From NCBI GenBank assembly GCA_938028465.1, contig CALJAA010000100.1:1-53647 (forward strand): a stretch of 53,647 nucleotides of DNA. The letters run 5' to 3'. Each line of letters starts with the position of its first letter. The first letter of the stretch is position 1. The position numbers were made by a program, and so were the translations under genes. Shown here piece by piece: positions 12,704 through 22,838 of the stretch. Under the pieces are notes generated by a model. That model searched no databases, had not been told where the DNA came from, and was given only the letters and a program-made list of their open reading frames with translations. The DNA comes from an uncultured Granulosicoccaceae bacterium. Lineage in GTDB: Bacteria > Pseudomonadota > Gammaproteobacteria > Granulosicoccales > Granulosicoccaceae.

Positions 12704-14686
12704 ATGGTTAAAGCAGTTTCCACCACTTCATCGCAAATCACGTTACTAGCTACCCTGCTATCAGCGAGCATGTTGCTGTGGGCGGACGACACACTTGAAA
12801 CCATTAACGTTACAGCTGATGCTGAAGAATCTCCGATTACTACCGGTGAAGTTGAGCACAGCGAATTTACCGGCGTCCATAAATCAATTGACAAAGATCA
12901 ACTTAAACGCCGTGATGTGGCATTAGCTGATTTATTAGCGGTTGAAGCAGGCGTGCAAGTAAGACAAGTTGGTGGTATCGGTAGCTTTGCGAGCGTAAGC
13001 ATTCGAGCAGCCAACAGTAATCAAACGGCTGTCTACTTAGATGGCGTCAAGCTCAATAGTGGTAGCCGTGCCAGCATTGATTTATCAGTATTAGAATTAC
13101 TTAATGTTGAATCTGTCGATATCTATCGAGGTAGCTCACCGCTGCAGTTGGGCCATGGCTCAATTGGTGGTGCGGTTAATCTTACATCACTCACCGCAAA
13201 AGATAAGCCGTCAACTCGTGTGTTGTTTGGGGGAGGCAGTTTTTCAACACGCCGCTTGCAGGCATCACATCAATCTCGTATTGGCCGGTGGGGTGTCGTT
13301 GGCGCGATAGGCAAACTCAATAGTGAAAACGATTTTCGCTTTGTTGATGGCAATGGTACGCCGCTAAACGCATTAGATGACACGCGCCAACCACGACACA
13401 ACGCTGCCGTTGAGCAGAATGCTGCCCTACTGCGTACGAGCTACCGGTGGAACGCTGATAGCGATACCAAAGTACTATTTCAAGTCAACAACAAAGACTT
13501 GGGCGTACCGGAATGGCGAAACGCTGAAGATAACAATGCTAGCTACGCGACAGATGATCAACAATTGCAGCTTACTCATAGTATCAATGACGTTGGCAAT
13601 TGGAACAGCAGTTTGACATTCTTCCAGCACGATGCAGATAGCCACTTTGACGATCGAGAAAAAGGTGTAAGCCTTGCCGAACGCGACAGTTATAGTGACA
13701 GCACCACTCGGGGCAGTAAATTTTATGCTGAACGTATTGGCGAACGAGGCACCTTAGGCATTACCGGCGAGCTGCGCAAAGAAGAACTAGCCAGTAGAGA
13801 TGAAATACTCGATTTTGAAAACTACGCAGTTGAACGCGACGCACTATCAGCCGCTGTGCAATATGCATGGTTTAATCAGCGCGGCAACTTACTTATTACC
13901 CCTTCGATTAACTATCAATCAATCAGCGATCAGTACAAAGGGATAACACGCCGCAATGAGACCACCCAAAGTAACCAAAAGGTGTCACCTCAATTAGGCG
14001 CTCTATTAGAGGTTAACTCACGATGGAGTGTGCGAGCCAATGTGGGGCAGTACTACCGCGAGCCTGCTTTTTATGAGTTATTTGGTAGCCGCGGCTTGAT
14101 CCGAGGTAATGAAAATCTTAGGCCAGAATCAGGCACAAATGCTGATATCGGGTTTAGCTATCAACCAAGCAGTAACTGGAAGCTTGATGCGACTTTGTTT
14201 GCTAGCGATCGCACCGATCTAATCACAACTGTGTACGACACGATCGGTTTGGGGTACACCGTTAATGCAGGCCATGCACGCGTTTTGGGTTTGGAGCTGG
14301 AGCATCAGTGGCGATCTGCGAATGGCCTTACTGCCCAAGTTAATCTAACGGTGCAAGACGCTATAAACCTTTCCAACAATCAAGCGATCAACAAAAACAC
14401 TCTGCCCGGCGAGGCAGCAATGAGCGGCTTTGCTCGCATCGCATACAAACAACCTCGCTACCGAGTTTGGGCAGAAGCAGAAGTTAAGACGGATCGTTTT
14501 TACGATGAAGCTAACTTGTTGCCTGCCAAAGATACGTTTCTCCAAAACATCGGCTTGGATTGGTACTGGCAAAACGCACAAACCAGTTTGGCCATCAATA
14601 ATATTGGCAACGACATTGTGGAGGATTTCAATGGATTCCCCCGCCCTGGCCGCGCCTTTTTTCTCACCACCACATTAAACTTTTAA
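12704..14686 (+). CDS. btuB: TonB-dependent vitamin B12 receptor
   Basis: A 660-residue outer-membrane receptor. A signal peptide of about 27 residues precedes the TonB box ETINVTA (32-38). The plug domain follows (DLLAVEAGVQVRQVGG, then VYLDGVKLNSG and the IYRGSSPLQLGHGSIGGAV segment), and the rest is a beta-barrel ending in the terminal phenylalanine (LTTTLNF). It imports cobalamins with energy from TonB. The assignment to B12 rather than siderophores rests on the cobalamin riboswitch directly upstream and on BtuCD-like genes downstream. The operon continues after 15 bases with a lipoprotein gene. Confidence 0.92.
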   Translation: MVKAVSTTSSQITLLATLLSASMLLWADDTLETINVTADAEESPITTGEVEHSEFTGVHKSIDKDQLKRRDVALADLLAVEAGVQVRQVGGIGSFASVSIRAANSNQTAVYLDGVKLNSGSRASIDLSVLELLNVESVDIYRGSSPLQLGHGSIGGAVNLTSLTAKDKPSTRVLFGGGSFSTRRLQASHQSRIGRWGVVGAIGKLNSENDFRFVDGNGTPLNALDDTRQPRHNAAVEQNAALLRTSYRWNADSDTKVLFQVNNKDLGVPEWRNAEDNNASYATDDQQLQLTHSINDVGNWNSSLTFFQHDADSHFDDREKGVSLAERDSYSDSTTRGSKFYAERIGERGTLGITGELRKEELASRDEILDFENYAVERDALSAAVQYAWFNQRGNLLITPSINYQSISDQYKGITRRNETTQSNQKVSPQLGALLEVNSRWSVRANVGQYYREPAFYELFGSRGLIRGNENLRPESGTNADIGFSYQPSSNWKLDATLFASDRTDLITTVYDTIGLGYTVNAGHARVLGLELEHQWRSANGLTAQVNLTVQDAINLSNNQAINKNTLPGEAAMSGFARIAYKQPRYRVWAEAEVKTDRFYDEANLLPAKDTFLQNIGLDWYWQNAQTSLAINNIGNDIVEDFNGFPRPGRAFFLTTTLNF

Positions 14687-14701
14687 AGAACTATAGAGGA
14701 C

Positions 14702-15946
14702 ATGACCTTGATATTTAATCCAGCAAAATGGCACAGCCGTAACAGCCTAAGCAGCCTGCTTGTCGTTGGCACACTAGGCTTTTTGTCTGCTTGTAGTTCA
14801 AGCGACGACTCAGCCCCAGCGACTGACACTGGCCTCGCAGCCGGTCAATACGCCTTTGTTGCAGCAGCAGCAGGCGGAGCTGGCCATATTGAACGTTATT
14901 CACTTGCTGACAACACGCAAAACGGTACATACCCGTCAACATTGACTGACCTACGTATTGCTACAGACGGTAGTAGCATTTATGAAATTGGTCGGTTCAA
15001 TATTGATACACTAACAAAGTACGATATTAACGATACCTCAACGCCTCTTTTTCAATATTCTGTAAACGGCGATGAAACGCAAGCCAACCCGTATGAAGTC
15101 ATCTTTGTAAGTGATACTAAAGCGTATGTCATTCGCTACGGTAGCCCAAAGATTTGGATTATTGACCCAAGCGTTGGGGCAATGAGCGAATCTGAGTTCA
15201 AAACAGGTGAGCTAGATTTGGCTGCTTATGACACTACCGGCGCACCTAACGCCAGCGGTGCAGTACTAGTAGGCGACAAGCTCTTTGTATTAATGGAACG
15301 ACTGGATGCAAGCTTTGCTCCTAGCATGGTTGGCTATGTAGCAGTATTCGATACAACCACGGATGAGCAAATCACTACTGGTAAAGGCACAGATGGCCTG
15401 CCGGGTATCGCGTTGAGCACACTAAACCCTAGTACGATTCAGTACCTTGAAGCTAGCGATGAAATTTATGTAACGGGCCGCGGCAATGTTTTCGCCAGTC
15501 CAGGTGTTACGGGTGACCTCTACCAAGGTGGCATAGAAACTATCGATCCAACAACTTACGCTATTGAGATGCTGCTTGATGATGGAACAGAAACTGAAAA
15601 CAACGGCTTTTTCTCTAGCGCTCTAGTCGTATCACCGTCAGTTGGTTATCTCATCACAAACACAGCTCCTGACCCGACTACTTTCGAGTCATTTGATACT
15701 CTACGCTCGTTTAATCCAACTACAGGCATATTAGCCGCTGAGCCAGTAGCCGGATTAGTTGATACCAAAGTATCGAATCTACACGTTGCGCCAGATGGTT
15801 TGGTTTGGGTTGGTATACCGGGCGATGCTCCGGGCTTTAACATCATTGACCCAAGCACCAATATGATTGTCGGTGAATTTTTGGCGACTACGCTTGCACC
15901 GCTTGATGTTGTGTTTGTAGAAGTACCTGCCACTGCGGCTGAGTAG
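14702..15946 (+). CDS. Beta-propeller-like lipoprotein in the B12 operon
   Basis: A 414-residue lipoprotein with signal and lipobox FLSAC (lipidated C31), then a serine/aspartate linker SSSDD. The body has repeated beta-rich units with short motifs such as FVSDTKAYVIRYGSPKIWIIDP, YEIGRFNIDTLTKYD and HVAPDGLVWVG, in the style of YncE-like seven-bladed propellers. It occupies the place where a BtuF-type binding protein could be expected, but it does not resemble the BtuF fold. It may bind cobalamin at the cell surface or help BtuB; this is inference from co-regulation by the riboswitch. The start has the purine-rich AGAGGA a few bases upstream. Confidence 0.8.
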   Translation: MTLIFNPAKWHSRNSLSSLLVVGTLGFLSACSSSDDSAPATDTGLAAGQYAFVAAAAGGAGHIERYSLADNTQNGTYPSTLTDLRIATDGSSIYEIGRFNIDTLTKYDINDTSTPLFQYSVNGDETQANPYEVIFVSDTKAYVIRYGSPKIWIIDPSVGAMSESEFKTGELDLAAYDTTGAPNASGAVLVGDKLFVLMERLDASFAPSMVGYVAVFDTTTDEQITTGKGTDGLPGIALSTLNPSTIQYLEASDEIYVTGRGNVFASPGVTGDLYQGGIETIDPTTYAIEMLLDDGTETENNGFFSSALVVSPSVGYLITNTAPDPTTFESFDTLRSFNPTTGILAAEPVAGLVDTKVSNLHVAPDGLVWVGIPGDAPGFNIIDPSTNMIVGEFLATTLAPLDVVFVEVPATAAE

Positions 15947-15948
15947 TA

Positions 15949-16953
15949 ATCGACAAGCAAGCAACAAGGTTAAGTCTGCCAGCGCTACTTGCGCTGGCAC
16001 TATTCGCGCTTAGCATTGTTAGCTTACAAATCGGTACCGAGCCCTTGTCATTGGCTAGCGCCTGGCAAGGGCTTATATCAAATGATGATTCGATCCAAAG
16101 CGTCATCATGCGTGAGATCCGACTACCACGATTATTGATAGCCTTGTTCGCAGGCGCCACCTTGGGTTTGTGTGGTGCCGCTATGCAAGGCTTGTTACAA
16201 AACCCCTTGGCAAGCCCAGGCTTACTGGGTAGTTCAGCAGGCGCAGCTTTCGGGGTTATCACTGTTTTGTACTTCGGTTTCAGCGCCGCAAATCATTGGA
16301 CAGTCCCACTTTCCGGTATGGCGGGTTCACTGCTCGCAACGACTTGCGTTTATATGCTAGCTGGCCGTGACGCTGGCATTACCACAATCATATTGGCAGG
16401 CGTTGCCATCAATGCTATTGCGTCGGCTGGTATATCTCTACTACTCAACCTTGCCCCGAGCCCGTATGCGGCGCAAGAAATGCTGCTGTGGACATTCGGA
16501 GATTTAACCGATCGCAGCATGACGGATTTCTATTTACTTTTACCGTTTACCTTATTGGGCTGGCTGTTAATGATCGGCTCTGGCAAACAATTAGATGCAC
16601 TGACTCTTGGCGAAAGCACCGCCATAAGCATGGGCGTCAATACAAAGCAACTGCGCTGGCGTTTATTTATTGCAGTATCCCTTGCGGTAGGTGCAGCTGT
16701 TGCGGCTACGGGTATGATCGGATTTATTGGCTTAGTGGTGCCCCATCTAATGCGCCCATGGGTAAAATATCAGCCAAGCCGTTTGTTACCCGTATCGGCA
16801 TTAGGAGGCGCACTAATGTTAGTCATAGCAGATATTGGTGTTCGGTTAATCCCTTCGCAAACCAGTATAAAGGTGGGTGTGTTAACCGCACTAGTAGGCG
16901 CCCCGTTTTTTCTGCATCTAATAGTGCGAGCACGCCGACAGTATATCCAATGA
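15949..16953 (+). CDS. btuC: Cobalamin ABC transporter permease
   Basis: An inner-membrane permease of the BtuC/FecCD family with about ten transmembrane segments. Diagnostic parts are REIRLPRLLIALFAGATLGL, GAAMQGLLQNPLASPGLLG, and near the end GMIGFIGLVVPHLMRPW. The first membrane segment (LPALLALALFALSIV) lies upstream of the first usual start codon, a TTG at 16045. In that frame back to the stop at 15940 there is no ATG, GTG or TTG. I set the start at the ATC at 15949, two bases after the lipoprotein stop, because family length (about 330 residues) and the first helix require it. A base change at an original ATG, or initiation at CTG 15976, are alternatives. Confidence 0.85.
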   Translation: MDKQATRLSLPALLALALFALSIVSLQIGTEPLSLASAWQGLISNDDSIQSVIMREIRLPRLLIALFAGATLGLCGAAMQGLLQNPLASPGLLGSSAGAAFGVITVLYFGFSAANHWTVPLSGMAGSLLATTCVYMLAGRDAGITTIILAGVAINAIASAGISLLLNLAPSPYAAQEMLLWTFGDLTDRSMTDFYLLLPFTLLGWLLMIGSGKQLDALTLGESTAISMGVNTKQLRWRLFIAVSLAVGAAVAATGMIGFIGLVVPHLMRPWVKYQPSRLLPVSALGGALMLVIADIGVRLIPSQTSIKVGVLTALVGAPFFLHLIVRARRQYIQ

Positions 16954-17735
16954 ATGTCGTTGACCACACGCTACTATCGGCCGGTGATATACACGTTAGC
17001 ATCGCGCATCATCAGCTGCTGTCAGAAATTTATATTGCGCTACACCAAAACGAATTGATTGGCTTGATCGGGCCAAATGGCGCTGGCAAATCCACGTTAC
17101 TTAATGTGATGGCTGGACTACGCACACCAAACAGAGGCAGTGTTGAACTACTTGATCGTCCACTACAAAAATACCGTACTAGACAACGGGCTAAATTGAT
17201 TAGCTGGTTGGCCCAACAAGGTCATGTACATTGGCCAATCATTGTACGCAACCTTGTTAGCCTAGGCCGCCTTCCCCATCAGAAGTCTTGGCTAAAAATG
17301 AGTGAAAACGAAGAAGACACTATTACGTCGGCAATGACCGAAACCGATTGCTTGCATTTGGCTGACAGACAATTCAGCACACTCTCTGGCGGCGAACAAG
17401 CACGCGTACTGATAGCGCGAGCATTAGCTACAAACCCAACAGTACTCTTAGCCGACGAACCCATCGCATCACTCGACCCCGGCCATCAATTGCAAACGAT
17501 GGAATTACTCAAACGATTTGCTACTAATGGCAAAGGCTGTATAACCGTAATGCACGACTTATCGCTGGCAACGCGCTATTGCGATACCTTGTTTTTACTA
17601 GACAAAGGTAAGCTTGTTGCAAAAGGGAAACCGGCGGACGTTCTAACTGATGAGAATTTACAAACAGTGTATGGCGTTAAAGCTTTGCGCGGTGATTCGC
17701 CATCACCCTGGTTAGTACCCTACGCACTAACCTAA
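16950..17735 (+). CDS. btuD: Cobalamin ABC transporter ATP-binding protein
   Basis: A 261-residue ATPase. Walker A is GPNGAGKST at 41-49, the signature LSGGEQ at 145-150, Walker B VLLADE at 165-170, and the switch histidine is in VMHDLSLA. The ATG overlaps the btuC stop by 4 bases (ATGA), which fixes the start and implies translational coupling. With BtuC it would form the B12 importer fed by BtuB. No binding protein gene btuF is seen in the operon. Confidence 0.92.
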   Translation: MNVVDHTLLSAGDIHVSIAHHQLLSEIYIALHQNELIGLIGPNGAGKSTLLNVMAGLRTPNRGSVELLDRPLQKYRTRQRAKLISWLAQQGHVHWPIIVRNLVSLGRLPHQKSWLKMSENEEDTITSAMTETDCLHLADRQFSTLSGGEQARVLIARALATNPTVLLADEPIASLDPGHQLQTMELLKRFATNGKGCITVMHDLSLATRYCDTLFLLDKGKLVAKGKPADVLTDENLQTVYGVKALRGDSPSPWLVPYALT

Positions 17736-17750
17736 AAAGATCCAAGCCGA

Positions 17751-19583
17751 TTAGGCAGACTTTTTCAGAGCGCCTTGAACCGATCCTTCATTTACCAAGA
17801 GCTGATAAAACTCTTCTTCGCCAACAGGTTTGCTGCAAAGATAACCTTGAAACTCTTCGCACTCTAGATCACGAATATGGGACAGTTGCATATCTGTTTC
17901 AACGCCCTCTGCTACCACTGACAGGCCAAGATCATGTGCCAGCGATATAACCGCTTTAACGATCGGCGTATGTGTGTCGGCTTCTTCAATCTCGCGAATA
18001 AATGAGCGATCAATTTTTAGCTGATCTAATGGAAAACGTTGCAAGTAACTCAATGAAGAGTAACCCGTACCAAAATCATCGATTGAAATTTGAACTCCGA
18101 GCGCCTTTAAACGTTGAAGCTTAACGACGTTGGTTTCAGCGTTCTCCATTATCATGTTTTCAGTTAGCTCGATAATAAGAGCTTGCGGCGGCAACATGCT
18201 GTCTTCTAGCGCACTTTTAACGATAGTCAGAAAATCGGGCTCATGTAACTGACGTATCGATACGTTTACTGCAATCTTAAAAGCGGCATGGCCACTTGCT
18301 CTTACGCGCATCGCGTAAAAGCATGACTCTCTGAGTACCCACTCACCTATTGATACGATCATGCCGGTATCTTCAGCTAGAGGGATAAAATTTACAGGTG
18401 AAATTAAACCAAATTCGGGATGCATCCAGCGAACCAAAGCTTCACAACCCGCTATTCTGTCTTCTGCGATGTTAACCTTGGGTTGATAACAAAGGAAAAT
18501 CTCCCCATTTTCAACCGCGGTACGCATACCGCTTTCCATGCTCATTAACTCTCGAGCCTTGGCGTCCATGTGCTCAGAGTAGAAGGCAAATTGTGTATCG
18601 TGACGACGCCGCGCATGGTTCATCGCGGTTTCAGCATCATTCACCAGTAGCTCTACACTAGGAGTTGATTCAGATAAGATCGATATACCTATACTCGCTG
18701 TTAAGTATATGTCCTGGCCTTCAATCACTATGGGTGTTTCAAGCGATTCAGTAAATCGTTTTAAGCACTCATTTAGATGTTGACGCTCAGTATCACTACT
18801 ATCAATAGGTAAAAGCGCACCGAAGCGATCTCCACCAATTCTAGATACGCAGGTTGGCAAGCCATCGTGGATAGACGGATCTACCGCTAGCTGTCCGCGC
18901 GCACCAAATGCGGTTCGTAAACGTTCACAAAACGCCCATAGCACTTCGTCTCCACGATCAGGGCCGAGTGAATCATTAACGGCTTTAAATCGATTGATAT
19001 TAACAACAACCTGAGCAGCTTGTTCGCTAGTGTCAGTTACACGACCCAATGACTTACGCAATAGTGTCATGTAATACAATCGATTTGGTAGGCCAGTAAG
19101 TGCATCAAAATGCATCATGCGCTGTTGATAAGCTCGAGCGCTCAAGGTGTTGCGCATACGCAAGGCAAGCTCACTAGCATCAACCGGTTTTGCCAAAAAG
19201 TCAGTCGCTCCTAACTGTAGGGCTTGTAATTTAGTAGCTGGGTCGTTTGACGATGTCAGAACGATTGTCGGGATATGCTTCAGCTCTGGGTCTAGGCGAA
19301 TCTCACGTAAGATATCTAGCCCAGAAACCATAGGCATAACTAGATCCAGTAATAGCACGTCAGGTATATGGTCACGTAATTGCGCCATCGCCTGGGTTGA
19401 GTCGTCTAGGGTGACGAAATTTTGGTAGCCTTCTGCTTCCAGGTGGATCTGCAACACCTCCATATTCAGAGGCTCATCATCAATCATCATGATGCGAGCA
19501 CCCGCTAAGGCTTGCGCAGCGCTAAACAGGCTAGCGCTGTCTTGACTTTCTATACTGTTGTCAGATTCAGCCACGGGTATCAT
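17751..19583 (-). CDS. Response regulator with GGDEF and EAL domains
   Basis: A 610-residue protein: REC domain (about 30-145, phospho-acceptor D80 in LLLDLVMP), GGDEF domain (about 155-330) and EAL domain (about 350-595). The cyclase signature is GGDRF (250-254); the second acidic residue is lost, so cyclase activity is unlikely. The EAL domain keeps [35 protein letters not shown] and the late QGYLCSKP, so it should hydrolyse c-di-GMP. Its start overlaps the stop of the hybrid kinase gene by 4 bases, so the kinase is the likely phosphodonor. Confidence 0.93.
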   Translation of the reverse strand: MIPVAESDNSIESQDSASLFSAAQALAGARIMMIDDEPLNMEVLQIHLEAEGYQNFVTLDDSTQAMAQLRDHIPDVLLLDLVMPMVSGLDILREIRLDPELKHIPTIVLTSSNDPATKLQALQLGATDFLAKPVDASELALRMRNTLSARAYQQRMMHFDALTGLPNRLYYMTLLRKSLGRVTDTSEQAAQVVVNINRFKAVNDSLGPDRGDEVLWAFCERLRTAFGARGQLAVDPSIHDGLPTCVSRIGGDRFGALLPIDSSDTERQHLNECLKRFTESLETPIVIEGQDIYLTASIGISILSESTPSVELLVNDAETAMNHARRRHDTQFAFYSEHMDAKARELMSMESGMRTAVENGEIFLCYQPKVNIAEDRIAGCEALVRWMHPEFGLISPVNFIPLAEDTGMIVSIGEWVLRESCFYAMRVRASGHAAFKIAVNVSIRQLHEPDFLTIVKSALEDSMLPPQALIIELTENMIMENAETNVVKLQRLKALGVQISIDDFGTGYSSLSYLQRFPLDQLKIDRSFIREIEEADTHTPIVKAVISLAHDLGLSVVAEGVETDMQLSHIRDLECEEFQGYLCSKPVGEEEFYQLLVNEGSVQGALKKSA

Positions 19584-22519
19584 GCAATCTTTTTGAGGTC
19601 GGGCAAGCTATCCCAGCCTGCTCGCACTCGTTCTGTGTATCGGAAAACATCTTGTAAGCTCTTTTCCGTTGCCGCCAGGTTGCGACCTTTCGCATTTTGT
19701 TCTAGTTCTAGCGCTAGCGCTGTGTACTCTCCAAAGCCCACGTTGCCACCGCTCCCTTTTAACCAATGAGCCAATGTAGCAACTTGTTCAAAATCGCCCT
19801 GTTCAGCAGCTTCTTTCATTACCTGCAGTTGATCATCTAAACGAGGAATAAATCGTTCCACCACTGCGCGAAAGCGAGGGTTATCCATCGGCAACGTGCT
19901 CAATACTGGTTTATCGACCCGATTGTTACTGGCCGTTAACGATATGTCGGTGGATGTGACCGACTGCGCATGTTCAGCTTGAGAACTACTTCCATCCTGC
20001 GCATCGACACACAGTCGCGATTGGATATTTTCAATAACCGTCAATTGTTGGGCCGCTTTCTGTTGATCACCAGCAATGCAAGCCACTTCGAGTTCCTGTG
20101 CAGGCACAACAAACTGTGTAAAGCCCACTGTGCCGCCTGATCCTTTTAGCCAATGCCCCATTTGCCCTAAGGTATGTAAATCGCCTTCGGCAAGCGATTC
20201 TTTCATGTGTTTAACTCGATCATCAAGGCGAACAACAAACTGCTCAACAATTTGTTGGAACTTTGGATTACTTGCAGCTAATGGGCTAAATATTTTTTGG
20301 TTGGATGTAACAACAGGCTCGGTTGCAGGGGCAATAGGTGCCGCAACAGTTTTTTGAGCTGCCTTCAATCCTGTCTGTTCACCACCCAATAATTCAGCAA
20401 GCAATCGAGTTAACTTATCCAGATCGATGGGTTTTGGCATGTAGTGCGAAAAGCCAGCTTCCAACACAGTTTGCTCAGAACCTTTCATAGCATTAGCGGT
20501 TAGTGCCACTACGGGTAGCGTTAAACCCATCTCGCGAATACGCCCGGCGGCTTGGTAGCCATCCATGACTGGCATTTGTACATCCATTATCAATACGTCA
20601 ATTTCTTCAGCTGCAAGAACATCCAGCGCATCTTGACCATTTTCACCCAGACTATGTTTAATTCCGAGATCGCCTAGTACTAACGATAGGAGCTCGCGAT
20701 TTTCTGGGCCATCATCGACAACTAGCACATGACAATCAGGGAAAGACCATTCGGCATGCTCGCTGATTTCAACAGTATCTAAGTTGTCGATAATTTGAGT
20801 GGGTGTGAGTAACGGTACTTCATTCGGCAAACCTGTCGGCAAGCTAACCAGGAAGCAACTGCCTTCACCTTCAGCACTCTTTACTAACACGTTGCCCCCC
20901 ATCGCTATGGCGAGTCTACGACTAATTGATAAGCCTAGACCGGTACCACCAAAGCGTCGGGTAATAGATGCATCGGCCTGAGTAAAGGCTTCAAAAATGG
21001 TAGCCTGCTGCGCTTCGCTCATACCGATACCAGTATCGTGCACATCAATGTGTAGCAGCGCTTCACCACCTTCAACAGCATGCGACATCTCAACAGTAAC
21101 ACCGCCAGATTCTGTGAATTTTATTGCGTTACCAACGAGGTTAGTAACAACTTGCCGTAACCGAGAAGGGTCAGATTGGATAAGCCGAGGTAAGTCAGAG
21201 CTGATATCCATTTTTAAATAGATACCTTTCTCTTCCGCTTTAACACGGAGTGTTTTGATTACTTCATTAACAATTGCAGGTGCATCTGTAGGAATTTCCT
21301 CTACCTCCATTGCACCCGACTCAACCTTGGATAAATCGAGAACGTCATTAATCAGCTCAAGTAGGTGTTGCCCACTATCAGCAATTGTATTGAGGTGACG
21401 TTGTCTATCCTGCTCTGAATCAGTAAACCCACGTTTCAGCACTTCGGTAAAGCCAAGAATCGCTGTCATCGGTGTGCGGATCTCATGACTCATGTTAGAA
21501 AGAAAGGCACTCTTAGCAGCGTTCGCCGCCTCGGCCTCTTCCATTGAGTGGCGCAGGAGAATTTCCTTTTCTTCTAGCAGGGTAACGTCATCCATACTGA
21601 TGAGCACGCCGCCCGTTTTGCCATTACCACCCATAACAGGCGAACAATTGACAATAAATTTACGCCTTGATTCTGCGGCATCTATGAAGCCAATCATTTC
21701 ATGGCGCACGGACTCACCTGAGGATAAAGCTGCATCCCAAGGAGTTTGTAAATCCTCTGTTTCTTCAAATACCCATTTGAAATTGGCAACGGATGTACCT
21801 AACATTGTGTCAGCTTCGACCCCGTTGAGTTCAGCAAACGCCGCATTGGCTAGTACCACATCGCCCTTTGCATCGATAACTAACAAAGACTCAGCAATTG
21901 TATCGAGTGCCGATCTGACTCGACCAGGCACCGCTTGCGATGGGTTTAGTTCCTTGAGCATCTTGCCAAGGTAAAAGTAAAATAAGGGGAAACACAACAG
22001 TGACATAAATGCCATTAAACCGAATGGAGATGCGCGCCAGCGATCTAACAGGCCTGCCTTGGATTCATCCTTGAATTGAAAGTGTAATTCACCCCAACGA
22101 CGATCACCAACGAGCAACGGCACAATCACTCGAGACGGTTGATAAATTGGTAGGTTATCATCATCGATTGTTGCAGTTGCGCTAAAAACCGTTTGATAAT
22201 TATCTGCAAAACGCTCGAGCTGTATGTAGCTTAGATCTTGGTTTCGTCCAACGATAAATTGTAATGCTGTACGCACTGCAGCTTGATTACCTTGTCGTAG
22301 CAACGAAGAACTTGTTGCGGCAACACCTTCCGCCAGCGCCATGCGCCCTCTGTGCTGTTCGGTAGCCTTGTCCGGCACAAATTTGGTGAACAAAGCCACG
22401 AGTACAACAGTAGTAACAAGCGACGACAAACCAAATGCGATATGAAAACGCGCTGAGAAGCTCGGTAACTTGCGATACAGTTTTTTAATTGAATCAAACA
22501 CGAGTAAATTCGTTATCAA
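19580..22519 (-). CDS. Hybrid sensor histidine kinase with two HPt domains
   Basis: A 979-residue inner-membrane kinase. Two transmembrane segments (about 28-48 and 165-184) flank a periplasmic sensor region. A PAS domain follows (about 200-315), then the HisKA domain with H345 in MSHEIRTP, and the ATPase domain with [15 protein letters not shown] and GGTGLGL. A receiver domain has D646 in IMDVQMP. Two HPt domains follow, with histidines H789 and H918, each in HWLKGSGG. This is a full phosphorelay in one chain, with a duplicated last step. The translated partner downstream is the REC-GGDEF-EAL protein, and the divergent REC-GGDEF is a second candidate target. The sensed signal is unknown. Confidence 0.93.
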   Translation of the reverse strand: MITNLLVFDSIKKLYRKLPSFSARFHIAFGLSSLVTTVVLVALFTKFVPDKATEQHRGRMALAEGVAATSSSLLRQGNQAAVRTALQFIVGRNQDLSYIQLERFADNYQTVFSATATIDDDNLPIYQPSRVIVPLLVGDRRWGELHFQFKDESKAGLLDRWRASPFGLMAFMSLLCFPLFYFYLGKMLKELNPSQAVPGRVRSALDTIAESLLVIDAKGDVVLANAAFAELNGVEADTMLGTSVANFKWVFEETEDLQTPWDAALSSGESVRHEMIGFIDAAESRRKFIVNCSPVMGGNGKTGGVLISMDDVTLLEEKEILLRHSMEEAEAANAAKSAFLSNMSHEIRTPMTAILGFTEVLKRGFTDSEQDRQRHLNTIADSGQHLLELINDVLDLSKVESGAMEVEEIPTDAPAIVNEVIKTLRVKAEEKGIYLKMDISSDLPRLIQSDPSRLRQVVTNLVGNAIKFTESGGVTVEMSHAVEGGEALLHIDVHDTGIGMSEAQQATIFEAFTQADASITRRFGGTGLGLSISRRLAIAMGGNVLVKSAEGEGSCFLVSLPTGLPNEVPLLTPTQIIDNLDTVEISEHAEWSFPDCHVLVVDDGPENRELLSLVLGDLGIKHSLGENGQDALDVLAAEEIDVLIMDVQMPVMDGYQAAGRIREMGLTLPVVALTANAMKGSEQTVLEAGFSHYMPKPIDLDKLTRLLAELLGGEQTGLKAAQKTVAAPIAPATEPVVTSNQKIFSPLAASNPKFQQIVEQFVVRLDDRVKHMKESLAEGDLHTLGQMGHWLKGSGGTVGFTQFVVPAQELEVACIAGDQQKAAQQLTVIENIQSRLCVDAQDGSSSQAEHAQSVTSTDISLTASNNRVDKPVLSTLPMDNPRFRAVVERFIPRLDDQLQVMKEAAEQGDFEQVATLAHWLKGSGGNVGFGEYTALALELEQNAKGRNLAATEKSLQDVFRYTERVRAGWDSLPDLKKIA

Positions 22520-22838
22520 CCGTTAATTCATTTATATCTACAGCTAATACAGCAATCACGCCAAACAGCCGTCCATTAGTCCTGCGCTCACCTTACCTGG
22601 CTATGCGAGTACGATTAGGAATCACTCGGTCAAGAAGATCCCATTGTCTGACTCGCGCTTTCCACCCAGATAGTCTTAAAATCGGCCGCTATCGACATTT
22701 CTTCAACAATTTGTGATCACACCGGCAAAATCACCGTTTCTGCTGTTGCTTACCCATAAAAGGCGAAAATTTTTGCCGTTCTCCGCCGCTAGAGATTGGG
22801 TTAGGAGGTATAGGCCTCCGTTCACGGAGTGAGTTGTA
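22520..22838. other. Divergent intergenic region with leader of the cyclase gene
   Basis: The 319 bases separate the hybrid kinase from the divergent diguanylate cyclase. They must hold promoters for both genes, but I cannot point to a convincing sigma-70 box. I see no gene. The last 35 bases before 22839 contain the competing hairpins described separately. Confidence 0.5.
22804..22829 (+). promoter_or_regulatory. Two mutually exclusive hairpins over the ribosome site
   Basis: GGAGG (22804-22808) can pair with CCTCC (22815-22819). CTCCG (22816-22820) can instead pair with CGGAG (22825-22829). The two share bases 22816-22819, so only one can form. The second hides GGAG, the ribosome binding site 9 bases before the ATG at 22839. 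This could be a translational switch for the cyclase; it is inference from pairing. Confidence 0.45.

Noticed and set aside
16488..16949. Longer N-terminus for btuD
   Set aside because: The extension lies within btuC in another frame and has no transporter-like sequence. The ATGA overlap at 16950 gives the normal BtuD length.
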